A stretch of DNA of 51,268 nucleotides from a virus. The stretch lies in IMG/VR virus record IMGVR_UViG_3300011116_001156, positions 1 through 51,268 of that record; one strand, 5' to 3'. Under the pieces are notes generated by a model. The model searched no databases, was not told where the DNA came from, and saw nothing but the letters and a program-made list of their open reading frames with translations. The translations under genes and the position numbers were made by a program. How positions within the stretch are numbered: position 1 is the first letter of the stretch; each line of letters opens with the position of its first letter. Below, piece by piece: positions 31,783 through 40,144 of the stretch.

Positions 31783-33336
31783 CTATCCGAGCATCGGGCG
31801 AGAGAATCCAGTAAGTCTAGTGCGAGTGTCAGGGCGGCCAAGTTTCCATTTGAGCAGTCCCTCGGGATTTGGCCGGGACTGCTTGCGAGTCCCGCGATCT
31901 TGCCGAGGAGGCTCAACTGCGACTGCCGGTCCCCAGTTCCAGCCAACTTTCGCTTCTCCTGGAACGACATACTTCCGTCCTTTGTGCTCGAGTTCCACTC
32001 GGATGAGCTGGAGGGCCTCGGAGATAATGTCGTCCTCGTTCTCAGTCTCGCGATACTGGAACGTGATTGAGTCATACGTTTGAGCGAGCAACTGGACGTG
32101 AGGCATTTTCTTCCAGACTCTCCAAAGGCCCAAGTTCATTCGGTCGGCAGTGGTACTCTGCGGGAGAAAGGCAATCGCCTCGCGAAGAGTCGTATCATCG
32201 CCCGGTCGCCCGAAGAAATGCCGCTCACGTCCAAACGGTGTAACCAGCTTATTAGTCGTTTGTAGTTGCTCGGCAATCCATTGCCAGTACCGGCTGTGTG
32301 CCGGGTACGCACAGGACTCTCCCTTGCAATAGCGTTGCTGGAACTCCTCAGCCACTTTGGGGGGAATTTTGAGACTCCGAGCCATGGTCCAGGCAGTGCC
32401 CATGTAGTTACTCAGATGCCCGCCACGTTTGGACATATCGCGATAACTGAACTCGCGATAGAACTGCCCGTCAGCGATCTCTCGGTCTTTCTTTGCATCG
32501 CCAGTCCAGCGAAGCTCGGGCCAGATGAGTCGGCAGTTGGTCGTGTGCAAATCGCCGCCTTCGCAGGCGTTCAGGAACTTCCAGTCGTTGAACAGCACTC
32601 CTTCAAACCATCCGACATCTCTGGCCTCTACCTGCTCCAAATCTATGACGCAGAGCTTGTATCCAGCATCTGCGACAAAAACGTAACGCAGCCACTGATT
32701 AATGTTCTGCGCATTGCCGCCTGTTCCGAAGGCGTTGGAAGAGCTGCTGGGGCGTCCAGTTTCAGTTCCAGCAATGTTATAGCTTGTCCTATATCGTCCA
32801 TCAGGGTCAATTTCAGTCTCAAAGACTTCGCGCTGCTTGGAGAGATCGCGAATGGTGAGGATGCAGGAAATGAATGGTCGGGCATAGAGATAGCGCTCCT
32901 CGAGCTTTTCTAGGGTTTCACGATTTGTGGAGAGCTTGCGTTCCCCCTTTTGGTTGATCCAGATTTCTGGCAGCTGGAGCGCGCGGTAGAAGAAGTCTTT
33001 GAGCTGTGCGGGAGAGCGAGGGTTGAGTCCTTTGCCCCAGACTGCCTGGGCATACTCGTTGAGGATGGAGTTGAGTTGGTCGATCCGGGCTCCAAGCTCC
33101 CGTGAAGCCACCTGGCGACCAAGCTGGTCCACAGCGAATCCACGTTGCATTATCTCCAGATAAGGGCCTTGCAGGGCGCGCTCGAATGAGTAGACTGGGG
33201 GCGGCTGGTTGAACAGTCGGTTCAGCTCCGAATGGACCTCGAAGGTGACACAGGTGTCCAATCCGCAGTAGACCTGGTGCTGGACCTCAGCTGACAGTTG
33301 GTGAGGCAACAAACTCTCTGTCTGAATGTACGGCAT
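31783..33336 (-). CDS. DNA polymerase A, polymerase subunit
   Basis: A 517-residue family A polymerase that lacks most of its exonuclease domain. Its first residues contain only the third exonuclease motif, Y23-C-G-L-D27. The polymerase motifs are motif A IDLEQVEARDVGW, a motif B-like region DMSKRGGHLSNYMGTAWTMA and motif C TYDSITFQY. Motif A replaces the usual DYSQIELR with DLEQVEAR, and motif C has YDS in place of HDE. The start overlaps the stop of the DUF7768-like gene (TAATG), beyond which lies the gene with exonuclease motifs I and II. The two chains probably assemble. Confidence 0.9.
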   Translation of the reverse strand: MPYIQTESLLPHQLSAEVQHQVYCGLDTCVTFEVHSELNRLFNQPPPVYSFERALQGPYLEIMQRGFAVDQLGRQVASRELGARIDQLNSILNEYAQAVWGKGLNPRSPAQLKDFFYRALQLPEIWINQKGERKLSTNRETLEKLEERYLYARPFISCILTIRDLSKQREVFETEIDPDGRYRTSYNIAGTETGRPSSSSNAFGTGGNAQNINQWLRYVFVADAGYKLCVIDLEQVEARDVGWFEGVLFNDWKFLNACEGGDLHTTNCRLIWPELRWTGDAKKDREIADGQFYREFSYRDMSKRGGHLSNYMGTAWTMARSLKIPPKVAEEFQQRYCKGESCAYPAHSRYWQWIAEQLQTTNKLVTPFGRERHFFGRPGDDTTLREAIAFLPQSTTADRMNLGLWRVWKKMPHVQLLAQTYDSITFQYRETENEDDIISEALQLIRVELEHKGRKYVVPGEAKVGWNWGPAVAVEPPRQDRGTRKQSRPNPEGLLKWKLGRPDTRTRLTGFSRPMLG

Positions 33337-33749
33337 TATACTCTCTCGAATACTTGTTCCCAGAGATAATCAAACATAGCCTTGTCCTTGGTCAGAGGCA
33401 GGCGAACAGCTCCGTCCAAGGCGCGGAGTTCAATCGGCCTGCTCTCGCGGATCGCTTGCTCCAGCGCTGCCACCATTCCCTTACTCCACCCTCGGTCAGT
33501 ATAAAACACCTGCAGTTCTGCTACCTTCCTCCAGGCCAACCCGGCGGCAATTCCAAGTTCCCTCTCACTAGCCTTACTATCATCCAGGACTCCCGATTGA
33601 GTATACAGCAAATGGCTAGCAATCGGTGCCTCGCCGAGAGCGAGACAATCTGCAAGCGCGCGTCTGGCGTAGGTAACATTAGCCTCGATCTCCCCGGCGT
33701 ATGGACTTTCTACAATGACTCGGCGCATAGTGGCTCTCCCTTCACTCAT
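33336..33749 (-). CDS. DUF7768-like (nucleoside deoxyribosyltransferase-fold) protein
   Basis: A 137-residue protein with RRVIVESPYAGEIEANVTYA, RRALADCLALGEAPIASHLL and LYTQSGVLDD near its start, and ELGIAAGLAWRKVAELQVFY later. This is the pattern of small phage proteins related to DUF4406 and nucleoside 2-deoxyribosyltransferases (now DUF7768, as I recall). A role in nucleotide metabolism is plausible. Its place is striking: it sits between two pieces of the DNA polymerase, overlapping both (8 bases upstream, TAATG downstream). An alternative start is at residue 8. Confidence 0.75.
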   Translation of the reverse strand: MSEGRATMRRVIVESPYAGEIEANVTYARRALADCLALGEAPIASHLLYTQSGVLDDSKASERELGIAAGLAWRKVAELQVFYTDRGWSKGMVAALEQAIRESRPIELRALDGAVRLPLTKDKAMFDYLWEQVFERV

Positions 33750-35064
33750 CTTTCTTCTCCGTGTCAGCCTTCCGTTTGCGCATCAACTTCCAGGAACTTT
33801 CGTTGGTATAGATACTGCCGAGAAAGCCTAGTCCCTTCTGCATCTCAGGGAAGATAGAATGGTGCAGCAGCATGGTATCGGCCAAGTTCTGTCTTGGCTG
33901 GATAGCATACTTTGTCAGATACTGCAGATCGTACACCCCGTTCTGCCAAATCTTGGGGATGGGGGACTCAAGCAGCACTGCTGTCGCGTTCCATGCCCGA
34001 CGCTCGGACTGGTGATCGGGCCAGAAGTTATACCCAGGCTTGCTCCGGTCCCAGAACGGGATGACCATCGCTTCGGACGGGGACCTCGCGAAGCCGATGC
34101 AGGTGATCTGGCCCTGCGCTGTCTCGATGTCAGGTGCCAGCCATTCGATCTTGCCTTTGGCGAAGAGCTGGAGCGTCTGGTCTGTCCACGACTCCATCTC
34201 CTCCAATGTCGGGGAGACGAGAATGGAACGGCTGGGACGGCGAATGTCGGGAAAGTCTGCCTCCCTATTCGCCTTCATCAAGTCCGCGACTACAATCGGT
34301 CTCCAGGCCCATTGGCGGAGGACTCCGCTGGGATGGTAGGTTGGGAGGACTTTGAAAGGCTGAATTCGTTCGGAAGTCTGATTCTGAGCGTATCCCCGAT
34401 CTTGGCTGGCCATTGAGTTCCTAGGGCAAACTCCGAGTCCTTTGTCCAGCACAGTTCCATTTTCTGCTCCAGAATTGCTACCGACTGCCGAGTTAACTCC
34501 TGCAACCGTAACATCTCTGGGCTCAACTGAACTCGTGATGGCTCCTCGAATGGAGCCGATATTCGTGGCACGGAGAAGAGCCCAGCACGCAGTATTTCCA
34601 AGGGCAACAACCAGGTTTGGTCGCCAATGGTTAAGCTCAGTCCAGAGCCGGTCAAGCTCAGGGAGGTAATCTCCTCGTAGATATTTTCCTCTAGCAAGCG
34701 GCGGAAACGTGCCCGCGAGTTGCGAGACTTCGGTTTTTTTCTCACAGAGTTCCTCCAGTTTATTTCCAGGTGGTCGGAAGGCGAGCACGTTTGTCATCGC
34801 GATGCCTGCGGCAGCAAGCCATTCCTCGCGGGGGCGAATCCAGGCCGCGCCGTAGGTGTGCTGGGTGCAGATTTCAGCATGAAGCTCCGGGGCAATGCTG
34901 GGCATGGCCTCTCCAAGCATTCGGAACAGCTCTTTGCCGCTTTCTCCAGCGAATGGCTTGTGGCACTGGTCTTCTGTCTCGCCCCAGGCATCACCGACTA
35001 GGACAATTCGCGGAGTCTGGCTTCCTGCTGTGGCGGCAAATGGCGGGCGTGCTTGGTGGATCAT
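33742..35064 (-). CDS. Uracil-DNA glycosylase fused to exonuclease part of DNA polymerase
   Basis: A 440-residue protein. Residues about 17-260 resemble family 4/5 uracil-DNA glycosylases: VLVGDAWGETED (22-32), KPFAGESGKEL (36-46), LVVALGNTA (151-159) and PTYHPSGVLR (241-250). About 60 low-complexity residues (about 176-236) interrupt the domain. Residues 309-440 are the start of a DnaQ-like exonuclease: D312-I-E314-T (motif I), N375-G-V-Y-D379 (motif II), DTMLLHHSIFPEMQKGLGFL. Motif III is in the separate polymerase gene. It would remove uracil and proofread. It starts at an ATGA overlap. Confidence 0.85.
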   Translation of the reverse strand: MIHQARPPFAATAGSQTPRIVLVGDAWGETEDQCHKPFAGESGKELFRMLGEAMPSIAPELHAEICTQHTYGAAWIRPREEWLAAAGIAMTNVLAFRPPGNKLEELCEKKTEVSQLAGTFPPLARGKYLRGDYLPELDRLWTELNHWRPNLVVALGNTACWALLRATNIGSIRGAITSSVEPRDVTVAGVNSAVGSNSGAENGTVLDKGLGVCPRNSMASQDRGYAQNQTSERIQPFKVLPTYHPSGVLRQWAWRPIVVADLMKANREADFPDIRRPSRSILVSPTLEEMESWTDQTLQLFAKGKIEWLAPDIETAQGQITCIGFARSPSEAMVIPFWDRSKPGYNFWPDHQSERRAWNATAVLLESPIPKIWQNGVYDLQYLTKYAIQPRQNLADTMLLHHSIFPEMQKGLGFLGSIYTNESSWKLMRKRKADTEKKDE

Positions 35065-35339
35065 TTGTCTGCCAACAGCATATGCGCATTCGAGCTGATG
35101 ATGCTGAGCTTCAGCTCTTCCAATGAAGTGACTGCTGCGGTGTAGACAATCTTCCCCCTCGTCCCGTTCATGTAGTTCCCCTGAGAGTCCAACCCGATGT
35201 AGATAATCCCAGCCATACGGCCAGACCGGGCTTCTTCCAGCAAAGTCTCCAGCACGTCGATCACATCTGGCTGAACTGGCAGTCCTGCCGCAGTTGCTGT
35301 ATGCTCGAACAACGGGACAACCTTTGGTCCCTCGCTCAC
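35061..35339 (-). CDS. Hypothetical phage protein
   Basis: A 92-residue soluble protein with VIDVLETLLEEARSGRMAGI, IYIGLDSQGN and a C-terminal helix. Small proteins with this LLEEARSG-x-x-x-GI motif are frequent in phage replication modules; no function is established that I know of. It begins with GTG overlapping the methyltransferase stop (GTGA) and ends in an ATGA overlap with the glycosylase gene, so all three are translated together. Confidence 0.7.
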   Translation of the reverse strand: MSEGPKVVPLFEHTATAAGLPVQPDVIDVLETLLEEARSGRMAGIIYIGLDSQGNYMNGTRGKIVYTAAVTSLEELKLSIISSNAHMLLADK

Positions 35340-36796
35340 AGCCCGAGGCTCCCACCGGTTCTCTCCGCTGCCCGTTTCATTCGGGCCTGCTTCAGCGCGA
35401 GCCGCGCCGGGTCCACATATTGTTTATCGATCTCCAGCCCGAGGACATGACTCGCCCCGAGACTTTCAGCCGCACGTAGACTCGCACCGCTGCCGCAGGT
35501 GGGGTCCAGCATAATGGTGGTGTCATCCACCAGCATTTCCATGAAGTGCCGCAGCATAGGTTCGGGTTTCGTGCTCGGGTGGAGTTTTTTATCCGTCGGA
35601 GCGGAGTAGGCATCGCCTTTGACTCGGGCGATGTTGCGGTTGCCCCTGGATGCCAGCAGACAGGCCTCGTATACATGGCGGGCTCCTCGCTTCGGGTCTG
35701 ATGCAATCCCAGCATTGTCATTTTTGAACCAAATGAGCGGAAACTTCGCGAATTGGAGACTCGGGGCAAGTTCGTTGAAAAGGGCGACAGTGTTGCTGAT
35801 AATTCGGTAGTCGGCGGAGAGCCAGAACATCATGTGGGCAGAGACAGACATCACTCGGTCGAGGTTGGTGCAGAGAGACTTGATGAGTGTCTGGTACACA
35901 TCCACGCTGTCTTTGTAACCTAGCTTGCCGTTCTGGCCCAGTTCCGCTCCCCGGCCCTGTGGGCCAGAGAACAACTCGACCCCGTACGGAAAGTCACAAT
36001 GGATAAAGTTAAACTTCGGGCCAGAGTACTGGGGTGCCCAGTCGAGGAAGGAGATGTTGAGAATTGACTCTGGGTCAGGTTTGGGCGCAGGCTTGGACTG
36101 GCGAATGACTGGCGGTGCGCGAAGCTCTGGAGGCAGGGGCTCGCCTAGCTTTTTCAACTCCACCGCCCGCGCCTGATCAGCCTCGCTCAGCCCGGTGGCC
36201 ACCTGCTCGGGCTCGGTCTCTGCCGGGATGTCCTCGCCAGAGAGTAGGGCCTCCAGCTCCGCTCCCGCGTTCCGGTTCTCCCGGCGCTTGAGCATGTTGT
36301 ACGCTTCCCTCGCGGTGCCTGCACTTGCAACTCGCTCGTTCTCCATCTCTTTATAAACCGAGATGAGCAAACTGACATGGCTGAGTTCCATCGCGCACTG
36401 GGCAGCGGTCTCACCCATGGTCCAGTCAGGGTCGAGTTGGAGCTGCAGCTTATGCATTCCCCCCACCGCTCGGACAGTGTCTTGCCAGCAGAGGTCTTCC
36501 CGATGGGCGTTCTCGACGAACTCGATTAGTTGCTGTTCGACGGGGGTGAGCTGACTGATCTTCCTGGCGAGGATTTTCTCCCAGCCGAGATTTCGGCAGG
36601 CGGTCAATCGACGCTCTCCAGCCTGAAGGATAAAATCATCCGAGATCAGAATGGGACTCAACAGCCCGTGCTGTGCGATTGACTTCTGCAGCCAGGCTAC
36701 CTCCAGGGCTTCCTTCCCCGGCTCGCGCTGGCGCTGGTCGCGGAGGACTTTAATCTTGCTGATCTCGATGAGAGAGACTGACTGCTGTAGCTTCAT
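35336..36796 (-). CDS. ParB-like domain fused to DNA methyltransferase
   Basis: A 486-residue fusion. Residues 1-115 are a ParB/Spo0J-like domain with QAGERRLTACRNLG (58-71) and the box ENAHRED (95-101). A helical linker follows, then an amino-methyltransferase with D268-F-P-Y-G, HPSTKPEPMLRHFM (406-419) and DPTCGSG (431-437). The catalytic motif before the cofactor motif indicates the beta class, methylating adenine N6 or cytosine N4. Phe in place of the first Pro of DPPY is unusual. The ParB part may give DNA binding. Its job could be protection from host restriction or marking the phage origin. Confidence 0.87.
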   Translation of the reverse strand: MKLQQSVSLIEISKIKVLRDQRQREPGKEALEVAWLQKSIAQHGLLSPILISDDFILQAGERRLTACRNLGWEKILARKISQLTPVEQQLIEFVENAHREDLCWQDTVRAVGGMHKLQLQLDPDWTMGETAAQCAMELSHVSLLISVYKEMENERVASAGTAREAYNMLKRRENRNAGAELEALLSGEDIPAETEPEQVATGLSEADQARAVELKKLGEPLPPELRAPPVIRQSKPAPKPDPESILNISFLDWAPQYSGPKFNFIHCDFPYGVELFSGPQGRGAELGQNGKLGYKDSVDVYQTLIKSLCTNLDRVMSVSAHMMFWLSADYRIISNTVALFNELAPSLQFAKFPLIWFKNDNAGIASDPKRGARHVYEACLLASRGNRNIARVKGDAYSAPTDKKLHPSTKPEPMLRHFMEMLVDDTTIMLDPTCGSGASLRAAESLGASHVLGLEIDKQYVDPARLALKQARMKRAAERTGGSLGL

Positions 36797-36887
36797 GGAC
36801 TGGTGTCCCCCAGAATGGCGATGGTGATGGAAAGTGTCTGGGGAGGGAGGCATGGTTCCCTCCCCAGATTGGTCAGCAGAATGGAGG

Positions 36888-37352
36888 CTACTTGCCCCCA
36901 GCCTCGCCCACCAAGTTACCGATCTCGTTCCCGAACTCGTTGGTGTTCTGGTTCAGGTACTGCTTCACTTCGGCAATAACCTGCGACCCGACCAACTCGG
37001 GCAGGACCTCCTCATAGCTTCGACCGTTCGGCTCGATACCGCAGCTGCGGATCAGTTCGTCCAGACGGAACAGGCTCGAGTCGTAGAAATCCCGACGGAG
37101 CTGTTTCTTGGACAGGTCGATGCTGGTGACTACACCCGTCGGCATGGTGACAGTCTTCTCATCTTCCGGCACATTCGCGCCCCAACCGGTGATTCCCAGC
37201 TGAAACCGAATAATGGCAGAGTAGTTCTTGCCAGCAGGGGCCGGGAGGATTTCCCAACCCTTAATAACTGCCGGGTAGTTGTCCGGGTAGAGGGCCTTCG
37301 GCTTGGGGGCTTGCCCTGCCGGGGCCTTGAGCAGTCCGCTGAAATCAGGCAT
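36888..37352 (-). CDS. SSB-like protein (inferred)
   Basis: A 154-residue protein with a Pro/Lys-rich start (LLKAPAGQAPKPKALYPDNY), beta-like middle (YSAIIRFQLGITGW) and a helical C-terminus with a terminal Gly/Lys. I do not see a certain OB-fold signature. The position beside a Sak4-like ATPase and a Cas4-like nuclease, where phages often carry a single-strand-binding protein, is the main argument. Expression is probably strong: AAAGGAA lies before the ATG. Confidence 0.5.
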   Translation of the reverse strand: MPDFSGLLKAPAGQAPKPKALYPDNYPAVIKGWEILPAPAGKNYSAIIRFQLGITGWGANVPEDEKTVTMPTGVVTSIDLSKKQLRRDFYDSSLFRLDELIRSCGIEPNGRSYEEVLPELVGSQVIAEVKQYLNQNTNEFGNEIGNLVGEAGGK

Positions 37353-37445
37353 ATTGTAGTTCCTTTGGTTTGAGTTGAGTGAAGTAGAAGTGACAGTAAG
37401 TACAACCCCCAGGGAGTCACAAGCGGCTGAGTGAGGAAAGGGAAT

Positions 37446-38327
37446 TTACGGTTTGAGCGGAGTGGCTGGTGCTGGCAGTGGCCCACGGCCAAGGACGGCC
37501 TGGAAGTATTCCGCCAGTCCAGTCTCCAGATCATACTCTGGCTTGACTTTCAGTGGCGCGGCGGTTTTCAGATCAATCTGGCCGGTGGTCTGGGTTACGA
37601 TTTTGTGCTTCTTGCCAGAGCCTTGGCCCTGGGACCGGGCTAGCAACGTGTGATTAAAATGCTGCCCGATCTTCGGACTCAGCGCCTTTCCAACTGCCTG
37701 CGGCATTCCGCGAATGGTCTTATCATCCTTCTCGATGTAATCGACATGGCAGATCAGGATGACGTGACAATTGACAGCTTTGGAGACTAGGAGTTCAAGT
37801 GTTCTCTCGATATGGTTCTGCACTTTGAAGTAATCCTGCAGCTGAGGTCCCTCTGTTGCCCGTGCATTGAGAACTAACTCTAGGTAAACGCGAGCGTCAC
37901 AGTATCGGCTGAAGGAGTCAATGGCCAGCACGTCGTTCGGTCCCCAAGCCTCCAGCTTCCCGTACGATTTCTCCCCGTCTTTCCACTCGGTCAACTGGGC
38001 CATGATCTTGTTCCAGGCATCGCCTTTGGGAACTGCTCGACCGTTGATGTTCTGCATCGTTTCCTGGATGGTGACGTAGTTCATCCGCTTGGCCACGTCC
38101 TTCACTTGATCCGCTGTCCACAACCCAGGGAAGGGTTTCTTATAAACTGACGCTGGGTTGGTCAGGTAGTCTTTCAAAATCTGGGCACCCTTGTCCAGGT
38201 CCATGACTCGGACATTATACCCAGCGGCGGCGAGAGAACAGAGACTGCCGGTCTTGCCACTGCCGGAGTCCCCCATGTAAAGCATTTTGATGAAGTCATT
38301 GTCTGGATACTGGTCAATATCGGGCAT
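37446..38327 (-). CDS. Sak4-like RecA-fold ATPase
   Basis: A 293-residue P-loop ATPase. Walker A is GDSGSGKTGS (19-28); RVMDLDKGAQIL follows, and a Walker B-like LAIDSFSRYC lies near 113-122, with VILICHVDYI further on. This arrangement is that of the AAA_24/Sak4 group of phage recombination ATPases, which load on single-stranded DNA and promote annealing or strand exchange. The C-terminal part ends in a Pro-rich tail. It lies between the SSB-like and Cas4-like genes, consistent with a recombination-replication unit. Confidence 0.82.
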   Translation of the reverse strand: MPDIDQYPDNDFIKMLYMGDSGSGKTGSLCSLAAAGYNVRVMDLDKGAQILKDYLTNPASVYKKPFPGLWTADQVKDVAKRMNYVTIQETMQNINGRAVPKGDAWNKIMAQLTEWKDGEKSYGKLEAWGPNDVLAIDSFSRYCDARVYLELVLNARATEGPQLQDYFKVQNHIERTLELLVSKAVNCHVILICHVDYIEKDDKTIRGMPQAVGKALSPKIGQHFNHTLLARSQGQGSGKKHKIVTQTTGQIDLKTAAPLKVKPEYDLETGLAEYFQAVLGRGPLPAPATPLKP

Positions 38328-38357
38328 GGAAAGTTTCCTGAGTAAGTTGTTAATAGT

Positions 38358-39341
38358 TCAGATATCGCCACGGCGTTGGAGCGGGTCCCAGGTCCGTTTC
38401 TTAAATCCCGTGTCCAGCCATTGCTGGCGCGAGCCAGGGGAGCGAGAGCAAATAGACTGAAAGTCACACCCGTTGTACTTGCTGCAGGACTCTTCATTCA
38501 TTTCATAGGCAGAGATGGGGTCGCTGCTAGCAGCTGCCTCCTCCGCGCTGTCTTCCATCTTGGATAGCCAACGGCCAGTCCCAGCATAGTACTCATCCAT
38601 CTGGAATTGATCCTTCGTGATCAGGTGCCGGTCAAAGCGACTGTCATTCACCAGCACCTGACACCCGTCGATGATCAGCCCCTTTACCGACTGCTTGTAA
38701 ACAATCTCCCCCGCCAGCAAATACATCCCGAATTGGGTGCTGGGGTTAAAGCTGTTCCAGAATCTCGCGTTCAGCTCGGACTTGGAGGTCTTAATGTCTG
38801 GGATGTACGCATCGCCGTTGAGGGTGGCTAGGCGGTCGAGGTGGCCGCAGAAGAAGAATGGTTCTTTGGTGGTTCGGGTGCTGAACCCAGAGTGAAAGCT
38901 GAACGACAACTCGACCGCTGGTTTGCCATTCGCGAGGATGACTGTCTCGAGGCTGTCCTTCTCCCCATACCGATCCAAATACCAAACCGCTGTCCGAATG
39001 GCTGTGTAGCGATTTTTATAGCTGTCGCCGGAGTCCCAGGGCTTGCCGAGGGCCTTGTTCCAGGTCTGGCGAAGGAGCCAGTCCAGGGTCCAGTCGAGGG
39101 CGTCCTCATGGCTCTTCCCCTGGCTTTTCCCATGCTGGTATCTCTCCGCTGCCCCGTGCATCAGGAGCCCGAAGGTCAGGTGAATGGACTCGCTGCGCGG
39201 CTGATACCCTAGAATAATACTGTAATAATAATACCTCGGGCAGTTCTTATACCCCTTCAAGCTGGTGCTGTCCACGGCCAACTGAAGCCATGGGTTGACC
39301 TTGCTGAAGCTGGTGTTGCTGTTCTCAAACTGGACTGGCAT
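38358..39341 (-). CDS. Cas4/RecB-like PD-(D/E)XK exonuclease
   Basis: A 327-residue protein. TSLKGYKNCPRYYYYS carries the first Cys, LTFGLLMHGAAERY the His motif, DAYIPDIKTSKSEL the Asp and D-x-K of the nuclease, and CSKYNGCDFQSIC near the C-terminus three more cysteines. Four cysteines placed this way suggest a 4Fe-4S cluster as in Cas4 and AddB nucleases. It probably resects DNA ends for the Sak4-like ATPase. ATG 39341 is preceded by GGAG at 7 bases. There is no CRISPR array in the window. Confidence 0.83.
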   Translation of the reverse strand: MPVQFENSNTSFSKVNPWLQLAVDSTSLKGYKNCPRYYYYSIILGYQPRSESIHLTFGLLMHGAAERYQHGKSQGKSHEDALDWTLDWLLRQTWNKALGKPWDSGDSYKNRYTAIRTAVWYLDRYGEKDSLETVILANGKPAVELSFSFHSGFSTRTTKEPFFFCGHLDRLATLNGDAYIPDIKTSKSELNARFWNSFNPSTQFGMYLLAGEIVYKQSVKGLIIDGCQVLVNDSRFDRHLITKDQFQMDEYYAGTGRWLSKMEDSAEEAAASSDPISAYEMNEESCSKYNGCDFQSICSRSPGSRQQWLDTGFKKRTWDPLQRRGDI

Positions 39342-39365
39342 GGGAGGCTCCAAATGGAATGGCTG

Positions 39366-39611
39366 CTAAAGGTCCATATCCGACAGGTCTTTCTTGGCCG
39401 AGCTGCTCAATGGCAACTTCGGAGTCCCTGCCGCCCTGATTGCTGGCTTGACCTTATCCGTTGCCTCGATCCGCGCGCGCTGGGCGCGAAGGAACTCAAT
39501 AATCCGGTCACGATCCTGGCGCTTGAGCCCTTCTGGGTCGCGAGAGAACAGCTCGGTGATGGAGTCAGTTGTGGCTTCAGCCAGGGCGTTGCTTTGGGGA
39601 ATCTCTGACAT
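39366..39611 (-). CDS. Hypothetical protein
   Basis: An 81-residue hydrophilic protein with LFSRDPEGLKRQDRDRIIEF in its middle and a Lys/Ser-rich end. Small proteins with LFSRDP-x-x-L-x-x-x-DRD-x-I-I occur widely in phages infecting Gram-negative bacteria; their role is unknown. It precedes the Cas4-like gene in the operon. Confidence 0.68.
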   Translation of the reverse strand: MSEIPQSNALAEATTDSITELFSRDPEGLKRQDRDRIIEFLRAQRARIEATDKVKPAIRAAGTPKLPLSSSAKKDLSDMDL

Positions 39612-39617
39612 GACTGT

Positions 39618-39860
39618 CTACGCCTCCTCAGGACCGGACTCAGGCGGCCGGGACTGCAGGTCCCGAAGTCTGTCCAACTCTCCATTCGCCTTGGCCCGCA
39701 TCCCGCGAATCCGCTGGTTCACCACATTCTTAATAAACCCGCTGATGCCCAGCGCTGCTCCATGACTCCCGACTCCATAGTTCTGGACGAGCCAAGTCCA
39801 GTCCTCGTCATATATCATGACGTGCCGTCGCGTCTGTGGAAATGGTGCTTTCTTGGACAC
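39618..39860 (-). CDS. Possible ribbon-helix-helix-like protein
   Basis: An 80-residue protein with a GTG start. RRHVMIYDEDWTWLVQNYG followed by GISGFIKNVVNQRIRGMRAK suggests a beta strand and two helices, as in ribbon-helix-helix DNA binders. The C-terminus is charged and disordered. It could be a small regulator of the minus-strand operon. This is a reading of pattern only. Confidence 0.55.
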   Translation of the reverse strand: MSKKAPFPQTRRHVMIYDEDWTWLVQNYGVGSHGAALGISGFIKNVVNQRIRGMRAKANGELDRLRDLQSRPPESGPEEA

Positions 39861-39871
39861 TGGAAGTCCCC

Positions 39872-40144
39872 CTAAAGAGTTATAAGTGAGTTATCGGTTG
39901 GAGTCTCTGGTTCAGTGGCTGGTGCCACTGGCTGTAACTTTTGATTAATAATCAACAACTCCCCGCCGTCAATCCCTGGACTTGCGCGGAACTGAAGTCC
40001 AGCGAGTTCGGGGTCCCCGGTCTCTGCTCTTGCTCGGTAGAATGCTGCCCGTGCTCGGGCGAAGTCATTTGTCGAGACGAGAAGTCCGATTGGCTCGGCC
40101 AGGGCTTGGTACATAATCGCACGAAGTTGGTCCCCTTGGTTCAC
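39872..40144 (-). CDS. Hypothetical protein
   Basis: A 90-residue protein starting with GTG that overlaps the stop of the preceding gene (GTGA). FARARAAFYRARAETGDPEL and GGELLIINQK are its best-defined parts; similar small phage proteins carry a comparable RARAE-x-G-D-P-x-L motif. It has a flexible Pro/Thr-rich C-terminus. Function unknown. Confidence 0.66.
   Translation of the reverse strand: MNQGDQLRAIMYQALAEPIGLLVSTNDFARARAAFYRARAETGDPELAGLQFRASPGIDGGELLIINQKLQPVAPATEPETPTDNSLITL

Noticed and set aside
38358-39341. CRISPR-associated role for the Cas4-like gene
   Set aside because: No CRISPR array, leader or other cas gene is present; phage recombination fits better.
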